Part shown: positions 45,639-56,858 of the stretch, one piece after another
Layout of the letters: every line of letters starts with the position of its first letter
How positions within the stretch are numbered: the stretch's first letter is position 1
NCBI RefSeq assembly: GCF_019175385.1
Contig: NC_083339.1
Span: 78,574,307-78,638,306, forward strand
Length of the DNA stretch: 64,000 nucleotides
Direction: 5' to 3'
Source of the DNA: Lycium barbarum
Lineage: Eukaryota; Streptophyta; Magnoliopsida; Solanales; Solanaceae
Notes under the pieces: generated by a model
Told to the model about the DNA's origin: nothing
What the model saw: the letters and a program-made list of their open reading frames with translations, nothing else
Database searches by the model: none
Program-made: the position numbers and the translations under genes

Positions 45639-47430
45639 AGCAGAAAGTTATTAAGTGCTTACGAGAGCATTTCGGTGATTGATTTTTTGATATTGTTGAT
45701 GAAGCTGTGGAATTCAAGATGGAAGAGGAAAGTTTAGCAGAAGCTCTTGCTGCTATTCTTATCAATTTTGATGCTGAAGACATCGAGGGTTATGTGGAGA
45801 TGGTTGATTTGCTTGTTAGGTTGGGCTCTTGTTCTTACCGCCCAAAGAAGCTTTCTCTTGATCTGGAAAAATAGAACAACTCCTCCAGCAAAACCTTCTA
45901 TCATTGAGCCACCGAAGCTTGAGCTTAAGCTACTCCCATCACCTTTGAAGTATAAGTTCCTTGGTCCAAATAATACGTTACCGGTGATTATTTCAGCATT
46001 GCTGACTGAGGAGTAGATCGAGAGGCTTGTGGAGATATTGCGTGAGTATAGGCGTGCTATTGGTTGGACCAAAACAGACATTCGAGGTATTCCTTCTAGG
46101 ATCTGTGAGCATAAAATCCAGTTAGAAGAGGACAGCAAGCCGAGTGTGGAACATCAAAGGAGACTGAATGAGAACATGCAAGAAGTCGTCAAGAAATAAA
46201 TCATCAAGTGGCTAGATGCTAGAGTAGTTTACCTGATTGCTGACAATAAATGGGTGAGCCCAGTTCAATGTGTTCCGAAAAAAGGCAGCATCACAGTGGT
46301 GCCCAATGCAAAGAATGAGTTGATTCTGATGAGGACTCTGACAGGTTGGAGAGTTTGCATGGACTATCGCAAGCTTAACACTGCTACTTGCAAGGATCAC
46401 TTCCCTATGCCTTTTATTGATCGGCTAGCGCGGCGGTCTTACTATTTCTTCCTAGACAGGTATTCGTGCTACAATCAGATCAATATCACCCTTGAGGATC
46501 AAGAGAAGACGACATTTACTTGTCCTTATGGGACATTCACTTTCAGCAGGATGCCCTTCGGTCTCTGCAATGCATCGGCTACGTTTCAACAGTGTATGAT
46601 GTCTATATTTTCTGATATGGTAGAAGACTTTCTTGAAGTCTTTATGGATTATTTCTTGGTGGTTGGTAATTCTTTTGATGACTGTCTTGACCATATGGGT
46701 CGAGTGCTTAAACGCTATAAGGAGACTAATCTCGTGCTGAATTAGGAAAAGTGCCACTTCATGGTTAAGGAAGGGATTGTCCTCGGGCATAAAATATTTG
46801 AAAACGGGATTAAGGTCGATCAGGTGAAGATTGATATGATTTCAAAGCTTTCTCCACCTATCGCAGTTAAGGGTGTCTGGAGTTTCTTGGGACATGCTGG
46901 TTTCTATAGGCGTTTCATCAAGGATTTTTCAAAAATTGCCAACCTGGTGTGTAAGCTTCTTGAAAAAGAGGCTAAGTTCGAATTTTATGAGAAGTGCCTA
47001 AAGGCATTCGATGAATTGAAGGAGCGTTTGACCACAACTCCTATTATTGTTTCTCCAGACTGGTCTCTGCCATTCGAGTTGATGTGTGATGCGAGCGGTT
47101 TTGCTATCGGTGTTGTGTTTAGCCAGAGACATAACAAAATCATGCACCCTATATATTATGCCAGCAGAACATTGAATGTAGCTCAGATGAATTACACAGT
47201 GACTGAGCAAGAGCTGCTTGCTATATTCTTTGCTTTTGAAAAATTTCGAGCCTATCTATTGGGGTCCAAAATTATGGTATACATAGATCATGCTGCATTG
47301 AGGTACCTAATGGCAAAGAAGGATGCTAAGCCGCAATTGATTCGATGGGTGCTGTTGTTGCAAGAATTCAATTTCGAGGTGAAAGACAGCAAGGGAACTG
47401 AGAATTAGGTTGCTGACCATCTCTCTCGGC
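45639..47430 (+). pseudogene. AthB linker, reverse transcriptase and RNase H
   Basis: Reads EESLAEALAAILINFDAEDI and PPAKPSIIEPPKLELKLLPS, the linker typical of Athila polyproteins. Reverse transcriptase follows: WRVCMDYRKLNTATCKDHFP, FLDRYSCYNQINITLEDQEK and FSRMPFGLCNASATFQQCMM. The catalytic box reads FMDYFLVV, so the second Asp of the DD pair is Tyr and the enzyme would be dead. RNase H reads [38 protein letters not shown] and [18 protein letters not shown]. Stops occur near 45872, 46015, 46198, 46744 and 47406. Confidence 0.88.
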
Positions 47431-48872
47431 TTAAAGAAGCCGGGAGACCTTCAGATGAGCTAGATATTGATGACGCGTTTCCAGATGAGCAGGTGTTGGC
47501 GGTGTCAATGGAGGTGGCACCATGGTATGCAGACATTGCCAACTACTTGGTGACAGGCATAATTCCAGAGGAGATCAAGTCATACCAAAAGAAAAGGTTC
47601 TTGCGGGATCTCCATCAATACGATTGGGACGAGCCATACTTGTTCAAAACATGCACTGATAACATCATTCGGCTTTGAGTTCTCGAGAGTAAAGTGATGA
47701 AAATTCTGAAGGCATGCCACGACTCCCCAGTTGGAGGTCATCATAGTAGTAATCGAACTGTTGCTAAAGTTCTTGAATGTAGTTACTACTGGCCTACTCT
47801 ATTTCATGATGCAAATCTAATGGTGCGGTCTTGTGATCAGTGTTAGAGACAAGGGAATATAGGTAGGAGGCAAGAGATGCCTATGAATTTTGTGATGGAA
47901 GTGGAGGTGTTAGATGTTTGGGGCATTGATTTTATGGGGCCCTTTGTGAGCTCTTGTGGCATGAAGTATATCTTGGTTGTTATGGACTATGTGTCGAAAT
48001 GGGTAGAAGCGGTGACTTTACCTAATAATGAAGCCAAGAATGCCATGGGGTTCCTAAAGAAAAACATATTTACTCGATTTGGCACCCAAAGGGTGATAAT
48101 CAGTGATGGTGGTTCTCACTTTTGTAATAGAGCCTTCGTGGGGTTGATGGAGAAGTAGGATGTGAAACATAGGGTGGCAACTCATATGATGTGAAACATA
48201 GGGTGGAAACTCCTTATCACTCTCAGACAAGTGGGCAAGTTTAAGTCTCAAACCGGGAAATCAAGAGTATTTTGGCCAAGACGGACAATACGAACAGAAT
48301 TGACTGGTTCTGAAATCTTGATGATGCTCTATGGGCTTACTGGACTGCGTACAAGACCCAGATTGGGACTTCGCCTTTCAGGCTAGTTTTTGGCAAAGCT
48401 TGCGACCTGCCCGTTGAATTAGAGCACAAGGCCATGTGGGTGTTGAAGGGCTAAACATGGATTGGGAAAAAGCAACTAAGCTCCAGTTGTTTCAACTCAA
48501 TGAGATGGACGAGTTCCGCTATCAGTCCTATGAGAGTGCACCATTGTATAAAGAAAGGATGAAGCAGTATCATGACAAAAAGATCCTGAAGCAAGAATTC
48601 TACAAGGTGATCCTGTCCTGCTATTTAATTCTAGATTGAAGCTTCTACCGGGCAAGTTAAAATCAATGTGGTCCGGCCCTTTTGAGGTGCTAAGTGTTTC
48701 ACCTCATGAGGCGATTGAATTGAAGTCTGGAGATGGAACTCGAACATTTAAGGTGAACGGGCAGAGGGTGAATCACTACCATGGTTGCATTGATGCGGAT
48801 AGAATTGTTGATCAGTACCGGTTGAAGCATCTGGGAATGAATGCTGACCCGGAGAATCCTAACCAGGAGTAA
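47431..48872 (+). pseudogene. AthB integrase and C-terminal region
   Basis: Zinc-binding part: HDSPVGGHHSSNRTVAKVLE, then CDQC with a TAG right after. Core: [40 protein letters not shown] and [15 protein letters not shown], giving the first two catalytic Asp. The region of the catalytic Glu is scrambled by a 28-base tandem duplication (about 48155-48212) and frameshifts. The C-terminus (48436-48872) reads YHDKKILKQEFYKVIL and LPGKLKSMWSGPFEVLSVSP, ending NADPENPNQE at 48870. That is the usual end of an Athila pol. Confidence 0.85.
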
Positions 48873-49027
48873 ATTGGTGACACCGTCGTGCCGCAATGTT
48901 AAATCAAGCACTTCTTGGGAGGCAACCCATGTTTATTTTTTGTCATTTTTGAATTTTTGTAACTTAGATAGTGTGTGTATAGGGTAACGTTTGTTTTGGT
49001 GCAGGATGAAAAGTGCAGAAAAACTAG

Positions 49028-49270
49028 AGGAAACTGGACTTATACGGTCCGTACAATACTCTACGAACTGTATAACCCAATCGTGGAAGGTAAGGAAATT
49101 AGTCAAAACACTATTTGAGGACATCATTCAATACGATCAATTTTCACGGACCGTGTAATTTTACACGGACCGTATAAGTGATTGTATAATAATGATGTAC
49201 TCAAACAGTGGGAAGTGTGAGAACCTGAAGTTACACGGACCGTGTACTTTTATACGGCTCGTATAACTTC
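49028..49270. repeat. TTATACGG-type palindrome cluster, AthB post-pol
   Basis: Three groups: TTATACGGTCCGTACAATAC (49038 region), TCACGGACCGTGTAATTTTA (about 49147) and ACACGGACCGTGTACTTTTA (about 49222). Same dyad family as the AthB LTR cluster. Confidence 0.8.
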
Positions 49271-50195
49271 TAAAAAAACAAAAAAAAATTGAACAAAGGG
49301 TTTTAAATAAAACTGCACCTGCCCGCCTTTTCTCCTCCCCACTTCTTCCGTTAACTCCCACTCCTCTCCATTACTACCCACGGCCATACTACATTAACCC
49401 ACTACAATTCTACCTCAAATCTCCATAAATACATCCAGGTTTGTCACCAAAACCCATCTTCACAATACCCGAAAACCCTTGGTTCAAGTTCACTAGTTTT
49501 TGTTTGTTTTTCACCAATTATTCCTCAAGGATACTTCTCAATATCATCAATACACAGGTATGTTGATGCTTCACTCTTTAATTTTGCTCATATGGGTGTA
49601 ATTTAAATGTTGGGTGTTGATTTACCTAGGGTTCTAGTGAAAATTTCCATGGTTCATGATTTTTCTAAATGAGGATGAGTATAATGAGCTATTGTGAATT
49701 ATGGGGTTGGAAATCAACATCTTAATGGGTTCAGGGCATCTCAATTGACGAATTTGAATTTTGGATTCCAATATTCTTATGCCCGCCAAAATTGCTCAAA
49801 ATTGAATACTAATGAACTGTCAAAATTTGAAAAATGGGTGAAGTCTGAGTAACCCAACCCCCATAGGAATTGAAATCATGGAAGGAATGTTTGTGTGATG
49901 ATTGTCTTTTAATGAAGCAAAGTCATAAAAAACCAAAATTAAGGTCGTATCTCTGAAAAGTATAAGCGGTTATACGGACCATAGAATTTTATACGGTCCG
50001 TGAAAGTTGCTCGTACTTTGAAATGGAAACTCTCCTGGTTCAGTCTCACATAATCATCACTTTATACGGACCGTATAATTTTCTACTGTCCGTGAAAGAT
50101 TTATATGACCTCAAAAAATATCCAAAAAGATTTTCTCTTTTTTTGTTTGACTTTGATTTCTAAGACCCGTTACTAACAAAAGGTCTTTTGCAGAT

Positions 50196-50288
50196 ATGGT
50201 CCGAAAACATGGTGTCAGAAGGGGTGCTGGGCCCCGAGCTGGTAGGGGCCGAGGACGAACCCAAGATGACCCAGAGAAAGAGCATTAA
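50196..50288 (+). CDS. Short ORF after acceptor, possible env-like start (truncated)
   Basis: The ATG is three bases after an acceptor-like AG. It encodes 30 residues: MVRKHGVRRGAGP followed by RAGRGRGRTQDDPEKEH, then TAA. The composition is Arg/Gly-rich and nuclear-localisation-like. The frame stops just before the fragment of another LTR at 50302, so it may be the first exon end of a second AthB gene that has been cut off. Function unknown; it could also be chance. Confidence 0.35.
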   Translation: MVRKHGVRRGAGPRAGRGRGRTQDDPEKEH

Positions 50289-50301
50289 TTGAGAGATGAG
50301 A

Positions 50302-51404
50302 TGTTACACCTTGTAGTTTTCTACATTAAGATTCGTCGTACATTAGCTGTCTTAATTTTGGACACCAGGGTTTGTTTCAAGCATATATAAGGTTGGACAT
50401 GTTTAACTTGTGTTTATGAGTGTTTAAATTCATGTTTGGTGAGTTACGGAAGGATTGGAGAACAAGTGAATTAAGGAAATTAATTTTGTTTGAACTTTAG
50501 AGAAAGGATGGGCAAGTTTCGTACGATAATTTTGGTCTAACTTGAGAAAGAAATATGTCCTAGGATATCAGGAGTTTTGAAGTGAGAAAGCCTAAATTAA
50601 AGTTCAGGAAGTCTAGTTTCCAACGCAATGAACCGCGCGTCGATCCGACATCGGAATTAAACGTTATGAGCATTTCAAGACGGACTGCCAGAGCAGGAAT
50701 TAACCCTATGCGAACGCACCTGCGAGTGACCCGAATGCGTAGAGGAGCACTGAGCAACTCTGTGCGAACGCGCAGATTAAATTTTAAGTCGGTGACAACC
50801 AACTTCAACACTCTATATAAAGGCCAAAACCCTCATATTTTCACCCAAATATTTCCCCAAAAGCTCAGCAACATATAGGGGTGTGTGTGTGTCATAAAAT
50901 TGAGGGATTGGAGTGATTTCGAGTGGCGGAGTATTAATTGAGGCTCGGGTGACGTATAGTGGTGACTATAGTATCATTTTGCGGTGGATCTTGGCTTGGA
51001 TTCAAGGTGAATATTGAAGATATTGTTGTTCTAGTAAGAACAAGGTATGAATCTCTCCTTATTGATATTGATTTAGGTTTACTTGTGAAGATAGAGCTAT
51101 TAAATAGTCGTATAATGAATTAGTTGATTGAGAAATCAGGTAAACATCGTGTGGGATGTTTTATGGAGTATATTGTTACAGAGGATGATGTTGTTGATGT
51201 TAGTGTTGTTTTTGTTGTTGTTGGTTGTGGTATTGTGATTTCGGGCTAGGGATATAAACAGAGGAGATGCTACCCGAATTTCGGCAGATTCTAAAAGGAT
51301 TTCATTTGAAGGCTTAAGACAAGCATATGACAATAAGCCTAACAATAGTATGAATTCTCTTGAATGTAGATTTACGAGCTTGGGAGGATAAGTGTTAAGT
51401 AGTC
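50302..51404 (+). repeat. fragH: 5' part of a Tekay-type LTR
   Basis: Starts TGTTACACCTTGTAG after GAGATGAGA. It has a weak dyad cluster (GCGAACGC, GTGCGAACGCGC; 50640-50780), a TATA box TATATAA (50814-50820) and a donor-like AAGGTATGA (51042-51050). At 51404 it switches directly to AthB LTR sequence, with no LTR end or primer-binding site, so it is truncated. Confidence 0.75.
50814..50820 (+). promoter_or_regulatory. TATA box of fragH
   Basis: TATATAA in CACTCTATATAAAGGCC, a strong plant TATA context. Confidence 0.6.
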
Positions 51405-52047
51405 ATTTTGTGATTGGGAATTGTGATTGATATATGCATAATGGATTGTTAGGGTTTACTTGTTCTTCGTTATTCATTGATAGTTAGTGGTTGCAAACAT
51501 TAGCTAACGCCATAAACCTTGATTTATTTGGGAGAATAATTAGGGTTCGGCAAGAACAAGTAACAAGAACTCAAGGCGTTAACTCTTGTTTAATAGATTC
51601 ACTTAGGAATAAGAGAAATTTACTTGGCATAATTAACCGTTCTTCATATCAACTTTCTTATATTTGGGAAAATCATACAAAGAAATAAACTTTATTCATT
51701 GGGAAATAGTAGAGATTCACATAGAGGTTAAGTGCATTCACATAACGATCCATTAGAAGTATATCAAGATCAATACTCATGATCATACACTTTACCTGAC
51801 GGGGACACAACCTTGGTTTCTTTTACCACATATTACAAACCAAAGAAATTAATTAGCAATTAGTCATAAACATACCAACTTTCTACAAAACCATCGGAGT
51901 AAGACATTAGACCTAAATAAGGCATTCTACGATTTTAGTAACCTTTTCACACCATATTCCCTATGGGATTCGACCCCAACCTTGTTGGGTTACTATATTT
52001 GACATCGTCCGCTTTACACTAATAAAAGATGTAATTTGAGCGTATCA
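51405..52047 (+). repeat. AthB 3' LTR, downstream half only
   Basis: Matches 14808-15432 closely from TTTTGTGATTGGGAATTGTG to GAGCGTATCA. An 18-base stretch near 51545-51565 is duplicated relative to the 5' LTR. The upstream 770 bases with palindromes and TATA are missing, replaced by fragH. Confidence 0.88.
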
Positions 52048-52052
52048 ACAAC
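52048..52052 (+). other. Target-site duplication of AthB, right copy
   Basis: ACAAC, identical to 14033-14037; TekD integrase resumes in frame here. Confidence 0.9.
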
Positions 52053-52442
52053 GGATACCGATACGTATTACGCCAAGTTATATTTGAAGGAGATAGTCAG
52101 AATACATGGGGTTCCGACATCCATCATATCTGACTTACAAATTGAAGTTACCATCCGAGATGGCTATGGTACATCCTGTGTTTCACATTTTGATGTTGAG
52201 ATAGTATAAACCTGATCCTTCTCATGTCTTGAATCATGAAGATATTGAAATCAACGAGGGGCTGCCTTATGAAGATGAACCTGTGCAAATTTTAGATCGA
52301 CAAGTTAGGAAATTGAGAACGAAAGATGTAGCTTCGGTTAAAGTCCTGTGGTGTAACCCTAATACTGAAGAAGTAACTTGGGAAGCTGAGGAGGACATGA
52401 AGAAGATATACCCTCAGTTAATCCCTATTGCAGGTATATGTT
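52053..52442 (+). pseudogene. TekD integrase end and chromodomain, with internal deletion
   Basis: Reads AKLYLKEIVRIHGVPTSIIS, the second part of the core. At about 52131 it jumps to KLKLPSEMAMVHPVFHILML, skipping the catalytic Glu region and the barrel (several hundred bases lost). The chromodomain part then reads QILDRQVRKLRTKDVASVKV and EEVTWEAEEDMKKIYPQL, ending at 52442. Confidence 0.82.
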
Positions 52443-52664
52443 GAACCTTTCGGTGAATTAATTCTTGCGAAAGATGAAGCTGGAAGTATGAATCCCTCAC
52501 TCTGGTGTTTAGACTTGAATGATCTAATTTTTGTGTATTTATTTGTAGGTTATCTTTGGGGATAACTCGCTTCGCAAAAGAACTCTAGAAAGTTCTGAAA
52601 TTTGAGGGCTAGTTCTTAGGCCATGACTTTCATTCGGGGACTAATCATCCTGAGGGGGGGATAA
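52443..52664 (+). other. TekD 3' untranslated region and polypurine tract
   Basis: About 220 bases with no gene, ending TGAGGGGGGGATAA before the LTR. The usual CATTCGAGGACGAATG repeat is degraded here (TTCATTCGGGGACTAATCAT). Confidence 0.75.
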
Positions 52665-54989
52665 TGTAACATTATGTATATCTAGGTTAGGTGTGAATGT
52701 GTAAAAATTGGCATTAAGATGACATTTTAGCTATATGAATCCTTTCGGGGTGAATTCGAGTGAAAAATAGTCGTTTTGAAGTCAAACCAAATTTTGAAGT
52801 TCATAAGAGCTCTTAAATTTATCTAAGTCTGTGAGACTTCTCACTTATGCCCAGTTTTCGGGTAGTTAAGTTAGGAATCTAAGAAAACTAAAAACAAGTA
52901 AGTTGTATATATTTGAAATACCTTTCCAACCATATATTGTGCAGCTCATGCAAAACTACGTACAAAAAGTTATGCCCGTTTTACTGAGGAAGGTCTGCCA
53001 GTCACGTCGCAAGGGTGCCACGATTAGAACCTCTCTCTGACCAAATTTTACTCATGTGCGGAAGCCCCATGATGCAGGGGTGGTGCAGATGGTCCCACTC
53101 GCCACAGGTCCACGACGCAAAGGTGTCGCGGCCCAGTATTTTTTTGGTTTTGAATTTTATAAGTTTCCCACTTCATTATATTCATTCCCATTTCGTTTTG
53201 GCCGACTTTTTAAGAGGAACTAACCCTAAAACTTCCCCATAACATCTAAGATATGTTCTTGATCAATTTCCATCATTACTGCATCAATCTAACATCAAAT
53301 TGACCCAAGTTCATCTCTCCAAACCCTAAGTTCTTCAAAACTCAAGAGAGGAAAAGAAGGGATGGGTAGAACTTCATCTAAAAGGTATGGATTTCGGTTT
53401 TCCTAATATAATTGATGAATTTTAGGTTAGTATAAATTATACTATGCGATTAGAATCTACGAATGATTCATATGAGGCTTAAGAGCAAGTGTTTAGGCTT
53501 AGAAAGAAGCCCTGGGTTCCGAAATTGAAGGAAAACTCATAGAAACTATTAAAGTTATAATATTTCTCATCTAAATCTATTGTAGAGTGATTGTTGAATC
53601 TTGAGAATTCCGGTTGGTCGCATTTTAGTGGGATTATATGTATGTCTTTTTTTCGAACATACTTTTCAAACGTTTAAAGTGGTTCTTTGGCAAGGTTTGT
53701 GTGCGTGAGGGACAAGCCCGCATTAAAACTTTATGTGTATTATATTGTAAATATATGTATACATAATTTGTCCTTATCAAAGGATGATTCAACTTGAAAT
53801 ATAAAGCTTTGATCTTTGAACATGAATTACCCCATAAAGGGATGCTTAAAGTTGATTTCGGAAAGCTTGGATATTTCATGTGTTTTGCTATATGAACGGA
53901 TTGTGTGGAACTTGAAACTCATTTAATGACTTGAATTTAGTTTCTAAACCCATTGATGATTTAACGTACCCCTAATAAGGGGATTCAGCTTCTATACTAT
54001 GATTGTGATTCGGCTGTTTTGCCATGATTTATATTGTTGTGTTTGGCCTAGCTACTCGGGAGGAAGGGTAGTCACTATAGATTCTAGTGGGGTTTCACCT
54101 AGCCATTCGGGAGAAAGAGTGGTCATTGAGGGTTCATAACCCCGATGTGATTTTTCCTAGCTATTCGGGAGGAAGGATAGTCATTGAGGGTGACAACCTC
54201 GATGTGGTACTTATATGCGGTTTTAGGGAACCTTAATGGTCAACCCTTCATTTTATTGACTTGGCCTGTCTTGGCATGATTTTGATTGTTCGTGAGTGAT
54301 TTGATGATGATCTCGAGTTCATAAATGGAAGACGTAATTTTGATATAATGGATTGAAGGTGATTTATTTATCTCTTAACGGTTTCTACTCATGACCTGTT
54401 TTATCTCTGGATTTCGAACTGTTTTAGTTACACTGTTTTACTACTTTATATTATATTATTTTACTTTAACTATTGTCCCGAAGATGCTCACTGAGTACCC
54501 AGTACTCAGGCATACCATTGTTGTTTTTTATGGTGTGTTAGGTAACGTCGAGGAGCAAGTTCCTGATAAGCGTGCGGACTAGGAGAGCTTGCTACTTTTA
54601 GTCTTTTAGTGAGCCCACACCTTGTTCGTGGGGCACTCCTTATCTTTATTATTGCTTTTAGTTCTCGGGATGCGTCCTGAAGTTAGACTATTTCTTTTGT
54701 CTTATTAGAGGCTCCATGGATAGTTGTTGATTTTTTGGGTAGTCGTGAAGTCATTGCTTGACTCACTAGGTGTTGTTACGTTTGATAACAACTTATTTTT
54801 ATAGACTTCCGCTGATTTCATTTCATAAACTGTGATCATGATCTTTACTTAGTTACCAATAACTTGTTTAATGAATTAATGAATGACTTTGAGAGAGGGA
54901 TTTGACGTTTAATGATTTATAAGGTGCTTCCAGTGTTATTCATAGCATCGGATGCCTGTTACGTCCAGGGTCAGGTTTGGGGCGTGAAA
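52665..54989 (+). repeat. TekD 3' LTR
   Basis: From TGTAACATTATG to about GGGGCGTGAAA (terminal CA probably mutated). It contains a diffuse dyad region (CACGACGCAAAGGTGTCGCG, 52985-53130), a TATA-like TTTTATAAG near 53155 and a donor-like AAAAGGTATGGA (53381-53391). Tandem copies of CTAGCTATTCGGGAGGAAGG occur near 54050-54190. No matching 5' LTR remains in the window. Confidence 0.8.
54050..54215 (+). repeat. Tandem repeats inside TekD LTR
   Basis: Three imperfect copies of a 50-65-base unit with CCTAGCTACTCGGGAGGAAG-like cores, GTAGTCA and CCCGATGTG. They are non-coding. Confidence 0.7.
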
Positions 54990-55104
54990 TAATATTTGTG
55001 GGGAATTGATTGTTTTAAATTTAATGAACAATTTCTTTACTAAACTCCATTACGATGAGGGGTTAAGATGGTAAAGAGATGCCGACAAGATGAACAAAAC
55101 TGAT

Positions 55105-55915
55105 AAACTGTGGCATGCAAGTATGACAGATCGATATAATTTCATGTTATGTTCAATTTAGTTGTCATGTTAGATTACTCACAAATCATATCGGATGGTC
55201 ATGATTTCAAGATTACGATCAAAGGCGTCAATGACATGCAAGTCATGACAAAAGGTATGACTTCATGCTATATTCAATCTAATTGTCCTGTTGATACACT
55301 GCCTTTTACCTGCTTATAGCATGAAGTCATACCAGCTTATCATGATTTGTAATTATTTTTTGTCGTTTGTTGTATTTTTTAAATCATAATGACCCTTTTG
55401 TGATTTGTAAGTAATCCAATAGAACAGTTAAATAGATTTAACATGAAGTCAGACATAACAGGTAACGGCCCTATCATGACTTGCAATTTTGAAATTGTTT
55501 TTTTCCCTCTTCTCTTAATAGTATTTCATTTATGGTATCTCAAAAATATTTTTTTAAATAAATATATTTTAATTATTGTACACGAGAGAGAATTTCTTTT
55601 GCTAAATCTATTTCAGTCGTGGTACCTGCAAGAATGATCCTTTAAATAAAAATATATTTATGGTATATAAGAAAATAATTCTTTAATTAAATCTATTTCA
55701 CTCGAAATTATTCATCAATATTATTGTCACTTCAATATTACAACTTATATAACATTCTGAAATACATTTTTCCTCGTCTTAGTTTATAGTTTAAAAATTA
55801 TAATGATCTGTCATGGTTTATGAGTAATCCAACATGACAACTAGATCGAATATAACATGGAATTATATCGGTATGTCATGACTCATGACTTGCATGCCAA
55901 AGTTCTAAAATGTAT
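55105..55915. repeat. Foldback repeat built from four related arms
   Basis: GGCATGCAAGT ... ATAATTTCATGTTATGTTC ... TTAGTTGTCATGTTAGATTA at 55115-55190 is matched in reverse complement at about 55800-55910. A second direct copy lies at about 55225-55295 and a second inverted copy at about 55385-55485. The whole can fold into a long imperfect stem. No coding frame; resembles a MITE or foldback element. Ends and target duplication not resolved. Confidence 0.65.
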
Positions 55916-56155
55916 TTTCTTTCCTCTTTATTGATAGTATTTTACGTATGGTACCTCATATAATAATTTTTTAAATAGATTTATTTCATTCATGGTACAT
56001 GAGAAAATAATTTTTGGTATGACTGTTTCGTTTAATACTTGAGTTCGAAACTAAGGTTCCTAAATCTAATGTTCTGACAGAAAATAATAAGGGTATTTAA
56101 GTGAACTAAATAGTACAGATTAGAGAGGGTGCTAACCTACCACCTTTATGTATTA
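55916..56155. other. Short AT-rich stretch, nothing recognised
   Basis: Includes TAGTATTTTACGTATGGTACCT repeats related to the foldback interior. No gene or element boundary seen. Confidence 0.4.
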
Positions 56156-56857
56156 TGTTAGTGTATTGGGTGAAATTCGGAATTTACAGGTGGACGAGTC
56201 AGGTGGTGATAGGTGGCAAAAGAGACAGGTCAGAATAAATAATATCTAGTCCAGTTCTTGTGCACGGCCAGTGAGTTATAGCGTCATTTTTGGAGGTCCC
56301 CGTCCGTGATTATTAGGAACTGGAGTCATGGCCCGGGATCGTCTGGCTCCGTTATGGAATCGGGCATGGAGTACTGGCCGGACAAGATGAGGCTCGGAGT
56401 TCAATCTTTACAGAAGATTTCGAGAATATCGCCAACTGTTACTCAGTTCCAATAATGAGCAATTAATAGATTTTATGAAGGCATGATTTGCGGGTCTTGT
56501 TCCCAGCAGTTCAACTATAAATAGGATCTTACCTTCAACAAGAAGGGTATCGAATTTTGGTGCATTTACTAAGATTTACACTTGTATTTTGCAACTCTAA
56601 AAATTCTTATTTGTTCATAAGCTCCATTGCGACATTGCATATTCTAATTCAAGAACTTATTTCGACGACATTACTAGTCATCAGCACTGGAATTCAGGCT
56701 ATATTCATTTGTTTATCAAATTATTATATTCTCGTTATTTATCTTTGCAATCATACTCTTGTGCTGTATTTCTAACTCATTCAATCTGGTCATCTCAATC
56801 CACTTGTCCTTAAATCACGTATACAAATTCAACTGTATCGTTTTACGGGTAAAAAGT
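56156..56857 (+). repeat. TatM LTR (approximate)
   Basis: Starts about TGTTAGTGTATTGGGTGAAA and ends shortly before a primer-site-like sequence at 56859. TATAAATAGG at 56516-56525 is a clear TATA box, and a pyrimidine-rich leader follows. Its size (about 700 bases) is small for a Tat LTR. The end is not the usual CA, so the 3' boundary is approximate. Confidence 0.55.
56516..56525 (+). promoter_or_regulatory. TATA box of TatM LTR
   Basis: TATAAATAGG in the context CAACTATAAATAGGATC. Confidence 0.65.
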
Positions 56858-56858
56858 T

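Larger units (their letters stand above)
48873..50301 (+). other. AthB post-pol region with promoter-like module
   Basis: It starts with the Athila hallmark GCACTTCTTGGGAGGCAACC. It then holds TTATACGG-type palindromes (49028-49270), a CATAAATA box (49424-49431), a donor CAGGTATGTTG (49555-49565), two more palindromes (about 49970-50095), a TACTAAC branch-like box (50171-50177), an acceptor TTTTGCAG (ending 50193) and a short ORF (50196-50288). In Athila elements this position holds the env-like second gene. Confidence 0.6.
14038..52047 (+). mobile_element. AthB: Athila-type element, second layer
   Basis: It starts TGATGTGCC and ends GCGTATCA between ACAAC duplications. It has a 5' LTR, a tRNA-Asp-type primer-binding site, gag, protease, reverse transcriptase/RNase H, integrase, a long post-pol region and the end of a 3' LTR. 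TekE and TekA are inserted within the protease and linker coding. The 3' LTR start is missing and is replaced by a fragment of another LTR (50302-51404). Removing the insertions leaves roughly 10 kb, a usual Athila size. Confidence 0.9.
8650..54989 (+). mobile_element. TekD: Tekay-type element, outermost host of the nest
   Basis: Coding pieces occur in the expected order on the plus strand: gag (8650-9004, 10732-11370), protease (11374-12015), reverse transcriptase/RNase H (12062-13380), integrase (13400-14037, continuing at 52053) and chromodomain (to 52442), then a polypurine tract and 3' LTR (52665-54989). The 5' LTR and primer-binding site are missing. SoloF interrupts gag and AthB interrupts integrase. 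It is the oldest layer, since AthB and everything inside AthB landed in it. Confidence 0.85.

Noticed and set aside
48884..49030. Possible AthB 3' LTR start matching 14038
   Set aside because: GTGCC...TTAAAT...GCAC strings resemble the 5' LTR start, but the rest does not align; this is the usual Athila post-pol GGGAGGCAACC region.
56557..56775. 72-codon open frame downstream of TatM TATA box
   Set aside because: Lies in the LTR/leader before the primer-binding site; no domain.
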